Shown here: positions 12,101-27,100 of the stretch, in pieces | Layout of the letters: every line of letters starts with the position of its first letter | Numbering within the stretch: the first letter of the stretch is position 1 | Assembly: GCA_963680875.1 (NCBI GenBank) | Contig: OY804579.1 | Coordinates: forward strand, 20,135,804 to 20,199,803 | Length of the DNA: 64,000 bases | Reading direction: 5' to 3' | From: Bathymodiolus brooksi | Taxonomy: Eukaryota; Mollusca; Bivalvia; Mytilida; Modiolidae | Program-made: the position numbers and the translations under genes | The notes under the pieces: model-generated | Database searches by the model: none | Told to the model about the DNA's origin: nothing | Seen by the model: only the letters and a program-made list of their open reading frames with translations

Positions 12101-15100
12101 CGGTACAGTCAAGTGTGTACCTACCCTTGATTTAGACTGTACAACCTGTAATGGGTATGTAACAACTGTACAGTTAAGTGTGTACCTACCCTTGATTTAG
12201 ACTGTACAACCTGTAATGGGTATGTAACAACTGTACAGTCAAGTGTGTACCTACCCTTGATTTAGACTGTACAACCTGTAATGGGTATGTAACAACTGTA
12301 CAGTCAAGTGTGTACCTACCCTTGATTTAGACTGTACAACCTGTAATGGGTAGGTGACAACTGTACAGTTAAGTGTGTACCTACCCTTGATTTAGACTGT
12401 ACAACCTGTAATGGGTATGTAACAACTGTACAGTCAAGTGTGTACCTACCCTTGATTTAGACTGTACAACCTGTAATGGGTATGTAACAACTGTACAGTT
12501 AAGTGTGTACCTACCCTTGATTTAGACTGTACAACCTGTAATGGGTATGTAACAACTGTACAGTTAAGTATGTACCTACCCTTGATTTAGACTGTACAAC
12601 CTGTAATGGGTAGGTGACAACTGTACAGTCAAGTGTGTACCTACCCTTGATTTAGACTGTACAACCTGTAATGGGTATGTAACAACTGTACAGTTAAGTG
12701 TGTACCTACCCTTGATTTAGACTGTACAACCTGTAATGGGTATGTAACAACTGTACAGTCAAGTGTGTACCTACCCTTGATTTAGACTGTACAACCTGTA
12801 ATGGGTAGGTGACAACTGTACAGTTAAGTGTGTACCTACCCTTGATTTAGACTGTACAACATGTAATGGGTATGTAACAACTGTACAGTTAAGTGTGTAC
12901 CTACCCTTGATTTAGACTGTACAACCTGTAATGGGTATGTAACAACTGTACAGTCAAGTGTGTACCTACCCTTGATTTAGACTGTACAACCTGTAATGGG
13001 TATGTAACAACTGTACAGTTAAGTGTGTACCTACCCTTGATTTAGACTGTACAACCTGTAATGGGTAGGTGACAACTGTACAGCCAAGTGTGTACCTACC
13101 CTTGATTTAGACTGTACAACCTGTAATGGGTATGTAACAACTGTACAGTCAAGTGTGTACCTACCCTTGATTTAGACTGTACAACCTGTAATGGGTATGT
13201 AACAACTGTACAGTTAAGTGTGTACCTACCCTTGATTTAGACTGTACAACCTGTAATGGGTATGTAACAACTGTACAGTTAAGTATGTACCTACCCTTGA
13301 TTTAGACTGTACAACCTGTAATGGGTAGGTGACAACTGTACAGTCAAGTGTGTACCTACCCTTGATTTAGACTGTACAACCTGTAATGGGTATGTAACAA
13401 CTGTACAGTTAAGTGTGTACCTACCCTTGATTTAGACTGTACAACCTGTAATGGGTATGTAACAACTGTACAGTCAAGTGTGTACCTACCCTTGATTTAG
13501 ACTGTACAACCTGTAATGGGTAGGTGAAAACTGTACAGTTAAGTGTGTACCTACCCTTGATTTAGACTGTACAACCTGTAATGGGTATGTAACAACTGTA
13601 CAGTTAAGTGTGTACCTACCCTTGATTTAGACTGTACAACCTGTAATGGGTATGTAACAACTGTACAGTTAAGTGTGTACCTACCCTTGATTTAGACTGT
13701 ACAACCTGTAATGGGTATGTAACAACTGTACAGTCAAGTGTGTACCTACCCTTGATTTAGACTGTACAACCTGTAATGGGTATGTAACAACTGTACAGTT
13801 AAGTGTGTACCTACCCTTGATTTAGACTGTACAACCTGTAATGGGTAGGTGACAACTGTACAGTTAAGTGTGTACCTACCCTTGATTTAGACTGTACAAC
13901 CTGTAATGGGTAGGTGACAACTGTTGCTACTGTTTTTGCTATGGCACCAATGATAAAATACAGGAATCCACTCAGTTCCTGAAAATGATAATGATAATAA
14001 TAATAATAATACTTTATTTTATGAGTGTAAACTCAGTTAGCTAAACTAATCTTCCCTGAGACCCTCAGAGATCAATTGATCTCATCATGATTTCAAAAGT
14101 CTCTGTAACTATTCTAAAGAGTTTGTATTCAATCTATAGTACTATAGAGATAGACAGATATTTTATTTAAGGGTTTGGGTTAATGGTGTTTAATGCCACT
14201 TTCAACAATATTTCAGTTACATCGTGGCTGTCAGTTTTATTGGTGGAGGAAACCGGAGTACCTGGAGAACACTACCGACCTGTCGCAAGTCACTGACAAA
14301 CTTTATCACATAATGTTGTATCTAGTACACCTTGTCATGAACGGGGTCCGAACACACAACTTTAGTGGTGATAGGCACTGATTGCATCGGTAGTTGTAAA
14401 TCCAACTACCATCTGATCACGACCACGACAGCCCTTATTTTATTTAAGCACAAACTAATGCATATGTAGATATAATAATTATACAGCAAATAATTTACAC
14501 AATCTGTGGTTTGTCACAGCTGATATGAGTTGTTTCCCTTTTGACATGTTTTTGAAATAAAATACATTTACCTATTGCAAAATTTTGGTAAAATGCCAAG
14601 TCATATTCCATAAATAAACAATATAAATAAATTAACAAAACACTAACTACATACACTAGTTTAGCACATCTATGTACATAATTCCGAATTTTTAGTTATT
14701 CATTCACAATGAAAAATCGTATGTTATATTATAAACTTACATTTCATTATAGGGTTATGGTGTTTAATGCCACTTTCAACAATATTTCAGTTAAATATCG
14801 CTGCTGTCAGTTTTATTGATGGAGGAAACCAGAGTACTCAGAGAAAACCAACAGACATGCCGCAGGTCACTGAATCAAATTATATCACATAATGTTGTAT
14901 CGAGTACACCTCGCTATGAGCGGGATTCAAACCCACAACTTTAGTTGTGATAGTGGGGCTCACCAAACCAGGCGAAGTGGGTGACTTTTTTGTCCTGATT
15001 TCATTGAAATCGCTCTATTTCCATCAAAAGGTGAAGCTTTAGTCGCCCTGTCAGTCAGTATTTTTTCACCAATAATCATTCCTTTTCTTCAATATTCACA

Positions 15101-18100
15101 TAAAAGGAGCTCCCATGTTCCTGAAATTTGACCCATACAGTGTTTGATATTTAATAAGAACTCGTTGATTGCATCCTTTTTTAGATCGTTGTGCAGCACG
15201 CTTGTTTTGTGAAAGGTAGGGGGGCATACAGTAGCAGGGAAAGAAACATTAAAATTATGCAAACTTTTTAAAAGTCTCCCAGATTTTCCAATCTAATTTG
15301 CAGCAATTATTTTATAATTGTAATTAAATTCTGACAACATCAAGTTCACTTTGAAAAAGTACAGCAAATCTGTTGGTAAATAGTTAGCAAAATTGATTTT
15401 AATTAATAGACCCAGAGAGTAGATAAGGTGTCAGAGTTATTGACATGTCTATCAATTGAGCTTGTACTATAAAAATTTAAACTAAGTGTGTTGGTCTAGT
15501 ACAAAGTACACATCATTACCATCATCATCTCATCAAGAAGTAACTTGTTCTTGCCATGAGGTACCATCGTGGTCGTGATTGTATGATGGTTTGTTTTTTT
15601 ACAACTACCTGTGCAATACATGGAAATCAACAATAAAGTTGTGAGTTTGAAACCTGATAATGGTGAGGTGTACTTGATACAACATTACGTGATAAAGTTT
15701 GTCAGTGACTTCCTACAGGTCGGTGGTTTTCTCTGGGTACTCCGGTCTGCTCTACCAATAAAACTGACCACCACGATATAACTGAAATATTGTAAAAGTG
15801 GTGTTAAACACCATAACCCTAACCCTAACTACCCTGACAAAGCTGAAAAATAGCTCACTTGGCAATTATTAAACAATAATCACTCACTGACTCAGTCACT
15901 CTTGGTGTATCAAGATGATTTTAACCATGAAATAATCTATTCAAAATTTCACATGGCTATTTTATTAAAATGCTCTTTTCATTTTGCCTAAATTCATAAT
16001 GTGGTATATTCCACAACACGCTTAGTAAGAGTAGAAATATACATTATTCAACTCTTCTTCCTATTCTAGTTTACAAGATACCTTTGTCTTGAGAATAGAT
16101 TGGAAGTAACGCTTGATTGCTTCATAGACCATAAACTGTACTGATGGGTTGGAAGCTAGTACAAGGGAGGGTAAAGTTCCATTCCATAATGATTGAAGTC
16201 CTTCAAATCTGGCAACCTTCCACAATCCATCTGAAAAACACAAAACATTTCTTTCTTTCTTTTTCCTATAAAGCATAATCATAATTGCATTCAATTCATT
16301 GATATCTACAATTTTGATTGGAGTGCCACGATATAACTGAAATATTGTTGAAAGTGGCATTAAACACCATAAACCACCATCAAATTTGATTGGCTATTCA
16401 GTTCAAATCATCATGTTTTATACTCCAATAAAATGCATTGTACATGTACATTGCTGTACAAACAACTACAGTATTCTTCATGTCACTTTTGCTTGAATTC
16501 TTATGGAAATGTAAAACAAAAATAATAATCTAAACCAGAGGCACACCTCAGCCTGTATAGCTTACCAGTTATTCATTAAATGTCTACTACATTATGTGCC
16601 TACTCCTTTTTAAAATCTCTTACTAAATAGATCTGTAGCGTGCAATGAGCATGGCACTTTCCAAACATGTTACCCACTATGGTCCACTGTCAGGCTTTCC
16701 CTATTATAACCTGACAACCCCCCAGTGAGAGAGGGATCCCCATATCTGCCACCCGGGGATGCATTGAGCATCTGTGTGGGTTTGAGCGGAGCCATGGGAA
16801 CACTCACCAATACCCAGTCCACTCGTGTGAGAAATTCTACATCTTTTACACTCATTCTGCTGTGCTTCACTCAGGAAAAGACTATTATTTACAAAGTCAG
16901 TATAAATCAGTCAAACCTGTATTAAGAGGCCACCTTTTAAAACAGGTGACCTCTTAAAAGAGGTTCACTTCATATGAAATTTTCTATAACAGGACAAGAA
17001 AATGGTGACCTCTTAATAGAGGTGACCACATGGGCAGATTTGACTGTATATCAAATACATTGTCACAAAATTCTAACAAACCTTTACCCTGCAACAAACT
17101 ATTCTGTGAGATCAAACAAGTAAGATGATTTCTCTTTGAACAATTAATGTTATCTAAATTACCTAATATTCCCCTATACTTGGGAACTTTAGCTTCTTTA
17201 TGTTCATCTGTGTGGAAGTTAGCACCTTGTAACTTCAGTCTAGTATTTACAACCCACAATGGTGTGGTCACTAATACATTAATAACTCCTAAAAAAAATA
17301 GGAAAATAATTTAGACTTTTGACCAATTAGAATTCCCTACAGCTATATCAGCAAGTCCAGCAATCTACATGCATGTAATATCATGGATACTAGAGCAAGA
17401 ACTCTCATTTTTCTTGACCCTTTTTGATGTATTTTTAGATCTCGTCACCAGGCAGGGCTTCCAATATTTTTCAAGTGTACCAGTACTTCACTATTTACAG
17501 GTGGTACTTTTTATTAAAATTTGAACAATTTTCATGAATATCTTATACAACATCCATAAAATCAGGAGGTACCAAAGACCATTTAAGGTAGGTAAAAGTA
17601 TCTGGTGCTGCCCATTATTGAATAGCCTGACCAGGTCTATTGCAACCAGAGGCTTCCATGGGCATGTAGTGCTCACTTGAATATCATACTTCGCTGGATG
17701 AAACAAAACACACAAAAAATATGCAATTCATTAGTCAAGGACCCTTTATGAAAACCTGTTATGCATTCTCTTAGATGAAGATTTTTTTTAGACCTTTCTT
17801 ATACAATGGGGGGGTTAGATATTTTTTGTGCTTAATGACACTTTCAACAATATTTCAGTTGTGGCAGTCAGTTTTACTGGTGGACGATATCGGAGTACCC
17901 CAAAAAAAAAACACCAACCTGTCACAAGTTGTATCGAGTACACCTCACCTGAGCGGGATTTGAACCCACAACTTTATTGTGATAGGTACTGATTGCATAT
18001 GTAGTTATAAATCCTACTACCATATGATCACGACCACAATGGCCCCTGATTAGTCAAGGATCCCTTATGAAAACTAGTAATACATTCTCTTAGATGAAGA

Positions 18101-21100
18101 TTTTTTAGATCTTTCTTACAGGATCTAAGATAATATTTTTGATATACAAAAGAAACCCACACCTTGAAAAGGATAATGCAATGATTGCTCATGTACACTT
18201 TGGGTTTCATCAGTTGTGAATTTTCTGAGAATGTTTTTAAACATTTTTCCACATGCATCCTATGTTGACCTATGGCCAGTGGTGATGACTATCATGATTT
18301 TATCATTCAACATAAAAAAAACAAAAACACACACTTTGATGATTGTTCAGTAAATTTTGGATTTAATCAGTGCATCACCTTCTGAGAAGAATCAATTTGT
18401 TACATTTTTCCTATTTTTTTTTAGGGTCTTATGTTAAACAATGTCAAGCTTCGGCATCCATCTTGGTTTTCCGATTCATATAAAAAAACATAGACTTGTT
18501 AAAAACCTCTTAATGATCGTCCATGCATGGTTTAGGATCAATCAGTTTGGTAGTTTCTTAGAAGAAGGCATTTGCAACATTTCCCTATAGGGTTCTTTAT
18601 TCAACTATGTTCAGAAGCAATGGCCATATTGGATGGAGCCAGAGGGGCAGTCGTGGTCGTGATCATATAGTAGTTGGATTTATAACTACCTATGCAATCA
18701 GTGCCTATCACCACTAACGTTTTGGGTTCGAATCCCACTCAGGTGAGGTGTACTCGATACAACATAATGTGATAAAGTTTGTCAGTGGCTTGCGGCAGGT
18801 CGGTGGTTTTCTCCAAGTACTCCGGTTTCCTCCATCAATAAATCTGACCACCTTGATATAACTGAAATATTGTTGAAAATGGTGTTCAACACCATAAACC
18901 CCACCCCTCTTGGATGGAGGGTACAAAAGTTTTGAAAAGGGACCAAATGAGGTCTATCCAAGTCTAATTTGGCTTAATTTAGCAAACATATTAATCAACT
19001 TTTGTTAAAACAGGTCTAATTTGTATATTCGAAATATATTGTCAACATTTCACATAAAAACATATACATATAAAAGAACTCATTAGCAAATATAAAACTC
19101 ACTTATTATAATTTTTGTTTATAGCAAGGCAAGCTGAATCATTGATGCACTACTAGTTGACCATCAGTATTATTCATACAGTGGAACCTGTCTAATATGA
19201 CTTACCAAGGAACCAGGAAAATGTGTCAGATTGTACAGGATGTCGCAATACTCAGGTTTAATTTTAGTTAACAATAACAGAAATACTTTGGGACCATAAA
19301 TTTTGTCGGATGACGGAAACTCAGGTGTCGGATTGCCAAAAGTTCCACTGTATTTAGCCAAGAGCAATTTCACATATCAATCACATATCTTACCTGCAAT
19401 AAATGCAAATGTGAGATCTTTGATAGGGACTGCCTTTTCCATCTCTCCAAGGTACACAGTTTTTAATCCATTAAATGTGTAGAAATATACAAAGTTAGAA
19501 CAACACAAGGTTGCCAGTACTGGAAATAACCCTCTGTACAACGATAATCTGTAAGTTAGAACAACACAAGGTTACCAGTACTGGAAAAAACCCTCTGTAC
19601 AATGATAATCTGAAAGTTGGAACAACACAAGGTTACCAGTACTGGAAATAACCCTCTGTACAATGATAATCTGAAAGTTAGAACAACACAAGGTTACCAG
19701 TACTGGAAATAACCCTCTGTACAATGATAATCTGAAAGTTAGAACAACACAAGGTTACCAGTACTGGAAATAACCCTCTGTACAATGATAATCTGAAAGT
19801 TAGAACAACACAAGGTTACCAGTACTGGAAATAACCCTCTGTACAATGATAATCTGAAAGTTAGAACAACACAAGGTTACCAGTACTGGAAATAACCCTC
19901 TGTACAATGATAATCTGAAAGTTAGAACAACACAAGGTTACCAGTACTGGAAATAACCCTCTGTACAATGATAATCTGAAAGTAGGAACAACACAAGGTT
20001 ACCAGTACTGGAAATAACCCTCTGTACAACGATAATCTGAAAGTAGGAACAACAAAAGGTTACCAGTGCTGGAAATAACCCTCTGTACAATGATAATCTG
20101 AAAGTTAGAACAACACAAGGTTACCAGTACTGGAAATAACCCTCTGTACAATGATAATCTGAAAGTTAGAACAACACAAGGTTACCAGTACTGGAAATAA
20201 CCCTCTGTACAATGATAATCTGAAAGTTAGAACAACACAAGGTTACCAGTACTGGAAATAACCCTCTGTACAACGATAATCTGAAAGTTGGAACAACACA
20301 AGGTTACCAATACTGGAAATAACCCTCTGTACAATGATAACCGAAAGTTGGAACAACACAAGGTTACCAGTACTGGAAATAACCCTCTGTACAATGATAA
20401 TCTGAAAGTAGGAACAACACAAGGTTACCAATACTGGAAATTACCCTCTGTACAACGATAATCTGTAAGTTGGAACAACATAAGGCTACCAGTACTGGAA
20501 ATAACCCTCAGTACAACGATAATCTGAAAGTTAGAACAACACAAGGTTACCAATACTGGAAATAACCCTCTGTACAATGATAACCGAAAGTTGGAACAAC
20601 ACAAGGTTACCAATACTGGAAATAACCCTCTGTACAACGATAATCTGTAAGTTGGAACAACACAAGGTTACCAGTACTGGAAATAACCCTCTGTACAACG
20701 ATAATCTGAAAGTTAGAACAACACAAGGTTACCAGTACTGGAAATAACCCTCTGTACAATGATAATCTGAAAGTTGGAACAACACAAGATTACCAGTGCT
20801 GGAAATAACCCTCTGTACAATGATAAAACTGAAAGTTGGAACAACACAAGGTTACCAGTGCTGGAAATAACCCTCTGTACAATGATAATCTGAAAGTTGG
20901 AACAACACAAGGTTACCAGTACTGGAAATAACCCTCTGTACAATGATAATCTGAAAGTTAGAACAACACAAGGTTACCAGTACTGGAAATAACCCTCTGT
21001 ACAACAATAATCTGAAAGTTAGAACAACACAAGGTTACCAGTACTGGAAATAACCCTCTGTACAACGATAATCTGAAAGTTGGAACAACACAAGGTTACC

Positions 21101-24100
21101 AGTACTGGAAATAACCCTCTGTACAATGATAATCTGAAAGTTAGAACAACACAAGGTTACCAGTACTGGAAATAACCCTCTGTACAACGATAATCTGAAA
21201 GTTGGAACAACAAAAGGTTACCAGTACTGGAAATAACCCTCTGTACAATGATAATCTGAAAGTTAGAACAACACAAGGTTACCAGTACTGGAAATAACCC
21301 TCTGTACAACGATAATCTGAAAGTAGGAACAACACAAGGTTACCAATACTGGAAATAACCCTCTATACAATGATAACCGAAAGTTGGAACAACACAAGGT
21401 TACCAGTACTGGAAATAACCCTCTGTACAATGATAATCTGAAAGTAGGAACAACACAAGGTTACCAGTACTGGAAATAACCCTCTGTACAACGATAATCT
21501 GTAAGTTGGAACAACATAAGGTTACCAGTACTGGAAATAACCCTCAGTACAACGATAATCTGAAAGTTAGAACATCACAAGGTTACCAATACTGGAAATA
21601 ACCCTCTGTACAATGATAATCTGAATGTTGGAACAACACAAGGTTACCAGTACTGGAAATAACCCTCTGTACAACAATAATCTGAAAGTAGGAACAACAC
21701 AAGGTTACCAATACTGGAAATAACCCTCTGTACAACGATAATCTGTAAGTTGGAACAACACAAGGTTACCAGTACTGGAAATAACCCTCTGTACAACGAT
21801 AATCTGAAAGTTAGAACAACACAAGGTTACCAGTACTGGAAATAACCCTCTGTACAATGATAATCTGAAAGTTAGAACAACACAAGGTTACCAGTACTGG
21901 AAATAACCCTCTGTACAATGATAATCTGAAAGTTGGAACAACACAAGGTTACCAGTACTGGAAATAACCCTCTGTACAACAATAATCTGAAAACAGTGGT
22001 AAAGCAATCACTTAACACATCGACAAAAATATTGTTGTGTTAAGAATTGAATGAAATCTTTTGTAAATTTATTGAAGTGTAAAAGCGTCGACCGAAGTAC
22101 ATTTTGCATGAATAGTTGTGTGCTTCATTGACTGAAGAAGTTTCAATTCTGAAGTCACATATCAACCTTTTGATCAATCACATGAGGTTTTCTAAATGAA
22201 ATGAACAAACAAATAATGTAAGTATACAGAAATAGTGTCTTGGTGGTGTAATGGTTAGTGTGCTTGCTGCAATTGCGGGTAGGTCATTGGTTCAACCCAA
22301 AGACTATAAAATTTGATTGATTTTTTGGTGCTTAATGCCACTTTCAGCAACATTTCAGTTATATCATGGCGACCAGTTTTAGTGGTGGAAGAAGCCGGAG
22401 TACGCGGAGAGAACCACTGACCATGGGCAAGCAACTGGTAAACTTTATCACTTGTGGCTGCGAGTCAAGTGCACCTTTTCTGTAATTTACAAAGCTGTGC
22501 GCGAACCCACGTCGTATTGGTGATAGGCTTGTATGAGTTGTTAGGTAATCCAACTACCTAACTCATTGAGCCATCCAGGCCCTACAACTACCTAACTCAT
22601 TGAGCCATCCAGGCCCTACAACTACCTAACGCATTGAGCCATCCAGGCCCTACAACTACCTAACGCATTGAGCCATCCAGGCCCTACAACTACCTAACTC
22701 ATTGAGCCATCCAGGCCCTACAACTACCTAACCCATTGAGCCATCCAGGCCCTACAACTACCTAACTCATTGAGCCATCCAGGCCCTACAACTACCTAAC
22801 TCATTGAGCCATCCAGGCCCTACAACTACCTAACTCATTGAGCCATCCAGGCCCTACAACTACCTAACTCATTGAGCCATCCAGGCCCTACAACTACCTA
22901 ACTCATTGAGCCATCCAGGCCCTACAACTACCTAACCCATTGAGCCATCCAGGCCCTACAACTACCTAACCCATTGAGCCATCCAGGCCCTACAACTACC
23001 TAACTCATTGAGCCATCCAGGCCCTACAACTACCTAACTCATTGAGCCATCCAGGCCCTACAACTACCTAACTCATTGAGCCATCCAGGCCCTACAACTA
23101 CCTAACTCATTGAGCCATCCAGGCCCTACAACTACCTAACTCATTGAGCCATCCAGGCCCTACAACTACCTAACTCATTGAGCCATCCAGGCCCTACAAC
23201 TACCTAACCCATTGAGCCATCCAGGCCCTACAACTACCTAACTCATTGAGCCATCCAGGCCCTACAACTACCTAACCCATTGAGCCATCCAGGCCCTACA
23301 ACTACCTAACTCATTGAGCCATCCAGGCCCTACAACTACCTAACTCATTGAGCCATCCAGGTCCTACAACTACCTAACTCATTGAGCCATCCAGGCCCTA
23401 CAACTACCTAACCCATTGAGCCATCCAGGCCCTTATAAAATTTGTATTTGCTACTTCTCCACTTAGAACACATCATTAAGCAGCAGTAAGGATAGGCTGC
23501 AGACACCAGTTATGTCTACAAACTTTTGATCAAAAAGTCAAAATGGACAACAGCTCTTTCAAATTTGGTCTGGTCAAATTACCTTTACAGTATGAACTTC
23601 CAGATATTATAATAAGCAAGCAGGCAACGTTTTGAGGAATTTCCTTTTAAAAGTTGCACATACATACTCTTTGATAAATTATTCTATGTCAAAAAGGGCA
23701 ATAACTCATTCAAAAATAGTCTGATCAAACTACCTTAATAATATGCCCATCTTCATATGGTAATGAGCAACCATGCAATGTTTTGATGAATTCCCTTTCA
23801 AAATTTAGGAGTAGTTGCCTGAACAAATTTTTTGATGACATTTTCTACAATAAAAAGGCAATTAATCCTTCCTTCAAAAAATTCCATTACAATATATGAA
23901 TATCCATATACCCAGAGAAAACCACCGACCTGTCGCAAGTCACTGACAAACCTTATCACATAATGTTGTATCAAGTACACCTTACCAGGAATGGAATACG
24001 AACTCACAACTTTAGTGGTGATAGACACTGATTGCACAGGTAGTTGTAAATACAACTACCATACGATCATGACCACAACAGCCCTTGGCGAAATGACGGA

Positions 24101-27100
24101 TATGACATAAGCAATATGTCCTCTTCTAGAATGTTATTATCAGACATTACCGGGATATTTATTTTAGATGGATCAACGGATAGAAGCAGCTACATTATGC
24201 TCCATGTGAAATTTGATCAGGTAGCGTAAATGATTAAAATATTCTCAAATATAAATACCACTAAATTATGAAAAGAAAGTTCAAACAGTGATGGTTAACA
24301 ATTGCACCAATATCAACAACAAAAAAAACCAATCACCTCTCACTTTAAATCATTGAACATTAATTAAAAAGAATCACAACATATGACATTGGAAATTTAG
24401 GTCCTGCCTTGTGACTGATAAAATATTTCATTAGGTCCTGGCTTGGGACTGGCACATAATGCAAGGATAAAATATTGCATTAGGTCCTGGCTTGGGACTG
24501 GCACATAATGCAATGATAAAATATTTCATTAGGTCCTGGCTTGGGACTGGCACATAATGCAATGATAAAATATTTCATTAGGTCCTGGATGGGACTGGCA
24601 CATAATGCAATGATAACATATTTCATTAGATCCTGGCTTTGGGACTGGCACATAATGCAATGATAAAATATTTCATTAGGTCCTGGATGGGACTGGCACA
24701 TAATGCAATGGTAACATATTTCATTAGATCCTGGCTTTGGGACTGGCACATAATGCAATGATAAAATATTTCATTAGGTCCTGGCTTGGGACTGGCACAT
24801 AATGCAAGGATAAAATATTGCATTAGGTCCTGGCTTGGGACTGGCACATAATGCAATGATAAAATATTTCATTAGGTCCTGGCTTGGGACTGGCACATAA
24901 TGCAATGATAAAATATTTCATTAGGTCCTGGCTTGGGACTGGCACATAATGCAATGATAAAATATTTCATTAGGTCCTGGATGGGACTGGCACATAATGC
25001 AATGATAACATATTTCATTAGATCCTGGATGGGACTGGCACATAATGCAATGGTAACATATTTCATTAGATCCTGGATGGGACTGGCACATAATGCAATG
25101 ATAAAAGATTTCATTAGGTCCTGGATGGGACTGGCACATAATGCAATGATAACATATTTCATTAGATCCTGGCTTTGGGACTGGCACATAATGCAATGAT
25201 AAAATATTTCATTAGGTCCTGGATGGGACTGGCACATAATGCAATGGTAACATATTTCATTAGATCCTGGCTTTGGGACTGGCACATAATGCAATGATAA
25301 AATATTTCATTAGATCCTGGCTTAGGACTGGCACATAATGCAATGATAAAATATTTCATTAGGTCCTGGCTTGGGACTGGCACATAATGCAATGATAAAA
25401 TATTTCATTAGGTCCTGGCTTGGGACTGGCACATAATGCAATGATAAAATATTTCATTAGGTCCTGGCTTGGGACTGGCACATAATGCAATGATAAAATA
25501 TTTCATTAGGTCCTGGCTTGGGACTGACACATAATTCAATGATAAAATATTTCATTAGGTCCTGGCTTGGAACTGGCACATAATGCAATGATAAAATATT
25601 TCATTCGGTCCTGGCTTTGGACTGGCACATAATGCAATGATAAAATATTTCATTAGGTCCTGGATGGGACTGGCACATAATGCAATGATAAAATATTTCA
25701 TTAGGTCCTGGCTTGGGCCTGGCACATAATTCAATGATAAAATATTTCATTAGGTCCTGGCTTGGGACTGGCACATAATGCAATGATAAAATATTTCATT
25801 CGGTCCTGGCTTTGGACTGGCACATAATGCAATGATAAAATATTTCATTGGGTCCTGGATGGGACTGGCACATAATGCAATGATAAAATATTTCATTAGG
25901 TCCTGGATGGGACTGGCACATAATGCAATGATAACATATTTCATTCGGTCCTGGCTTTGGACTGGCACATAATGCAATGATAAAATATTTCATTAGGTCC
26001 TGGCTTGGGACTGACACATAATGCAAGGATAAAATATTTCATTAGGTCCTGGCTTGGGACTGGAACATAATGCAATGATACAATATTTCATTAGGTCCTG
26101 GCTTGGGACTGGCACATAATGCAATGATAAAATATTTCATTAGGTCCTGGCTTGGGACTGGCACATAATGCAATGATAACATATTTCATTAGGCCCTGGC
26201 TTTGGACTGGCACATAATGCAATGATAAAATATTTCATTAGGTCCTGGCTTGGGACTGACACATAATGCAATGATAAAATATTTCATTAGGTCCTGGCTT
26301 GGGACTGGCACATAATGCAATGATAAAATATTTCATTAGGTCCTGGCTTGGGACTGGCACATAATGCAATGATAAAATATTTCATTAGGTCCTGGCTTGG
26401 GACTGACACATAATGCAAGGATAAAATATTTCATTAGGTCCTGGTTTGGGACTGGAACATAATGCAATGATACAATATTTCATTAGATCCTGGCTTGGGA
26501 CTGGCACATAATGCAATGATAAAATATTTCATTAGGTCCTGGCTTGGGACTGACACATAATGCAATGATAAAATATTTCATTAGGTCCTGGCTTGGGACT
26601 GGCACATAATGCAATGATAAAATATTGCATTAGGTCCTGGATTGGGACTGGCACATAATTCAATGATAAAATATTTCATGATGTCCTGGCTTGGGACTGG
26701 CACACAATGCAATGATAAAATATTTCATTAGGTCCTGGCTTGGGACTGGCACATAATGCAATGATAAAATATTTCATTATGTCCTGGCTTTGGACTGGCA
26801 CATAATGCAATGATAAAATATTTCATTAGGTCCTGGCTTGGGACCGACACATAACGCAATGATAAAATATTTCATTCGGTCCTGGCTTTGGACTGGCACA
26901 TAATGCAATGATAAAATATTTCATTAGGTCCTGGATGGGACTGGCACATAATGCAATGATAAAATATTTCATTAGGTCCTGGCTTGGGACCGACACATAA
27001 TGCAATGATAAAATATTTCATTAGGTCCTGGCTTGGGACTGGAACATAATGCAATGATACAATATTTCATTAGGTCCTGGCTTGGGACTGGCACATAATG

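Noticed and set aside
16670..16925. Overlapping 66-codon frames on both strands
   Set aside because: Intron 5 sequence without motif or junctions consistent with an exon.
20243..20943. Separate open frames reading [16 protein letters not shown] in the 61-bp array
   Set aside because: They are copies of the exon 4 start within a minisatellite, not additional genes or paralogues.
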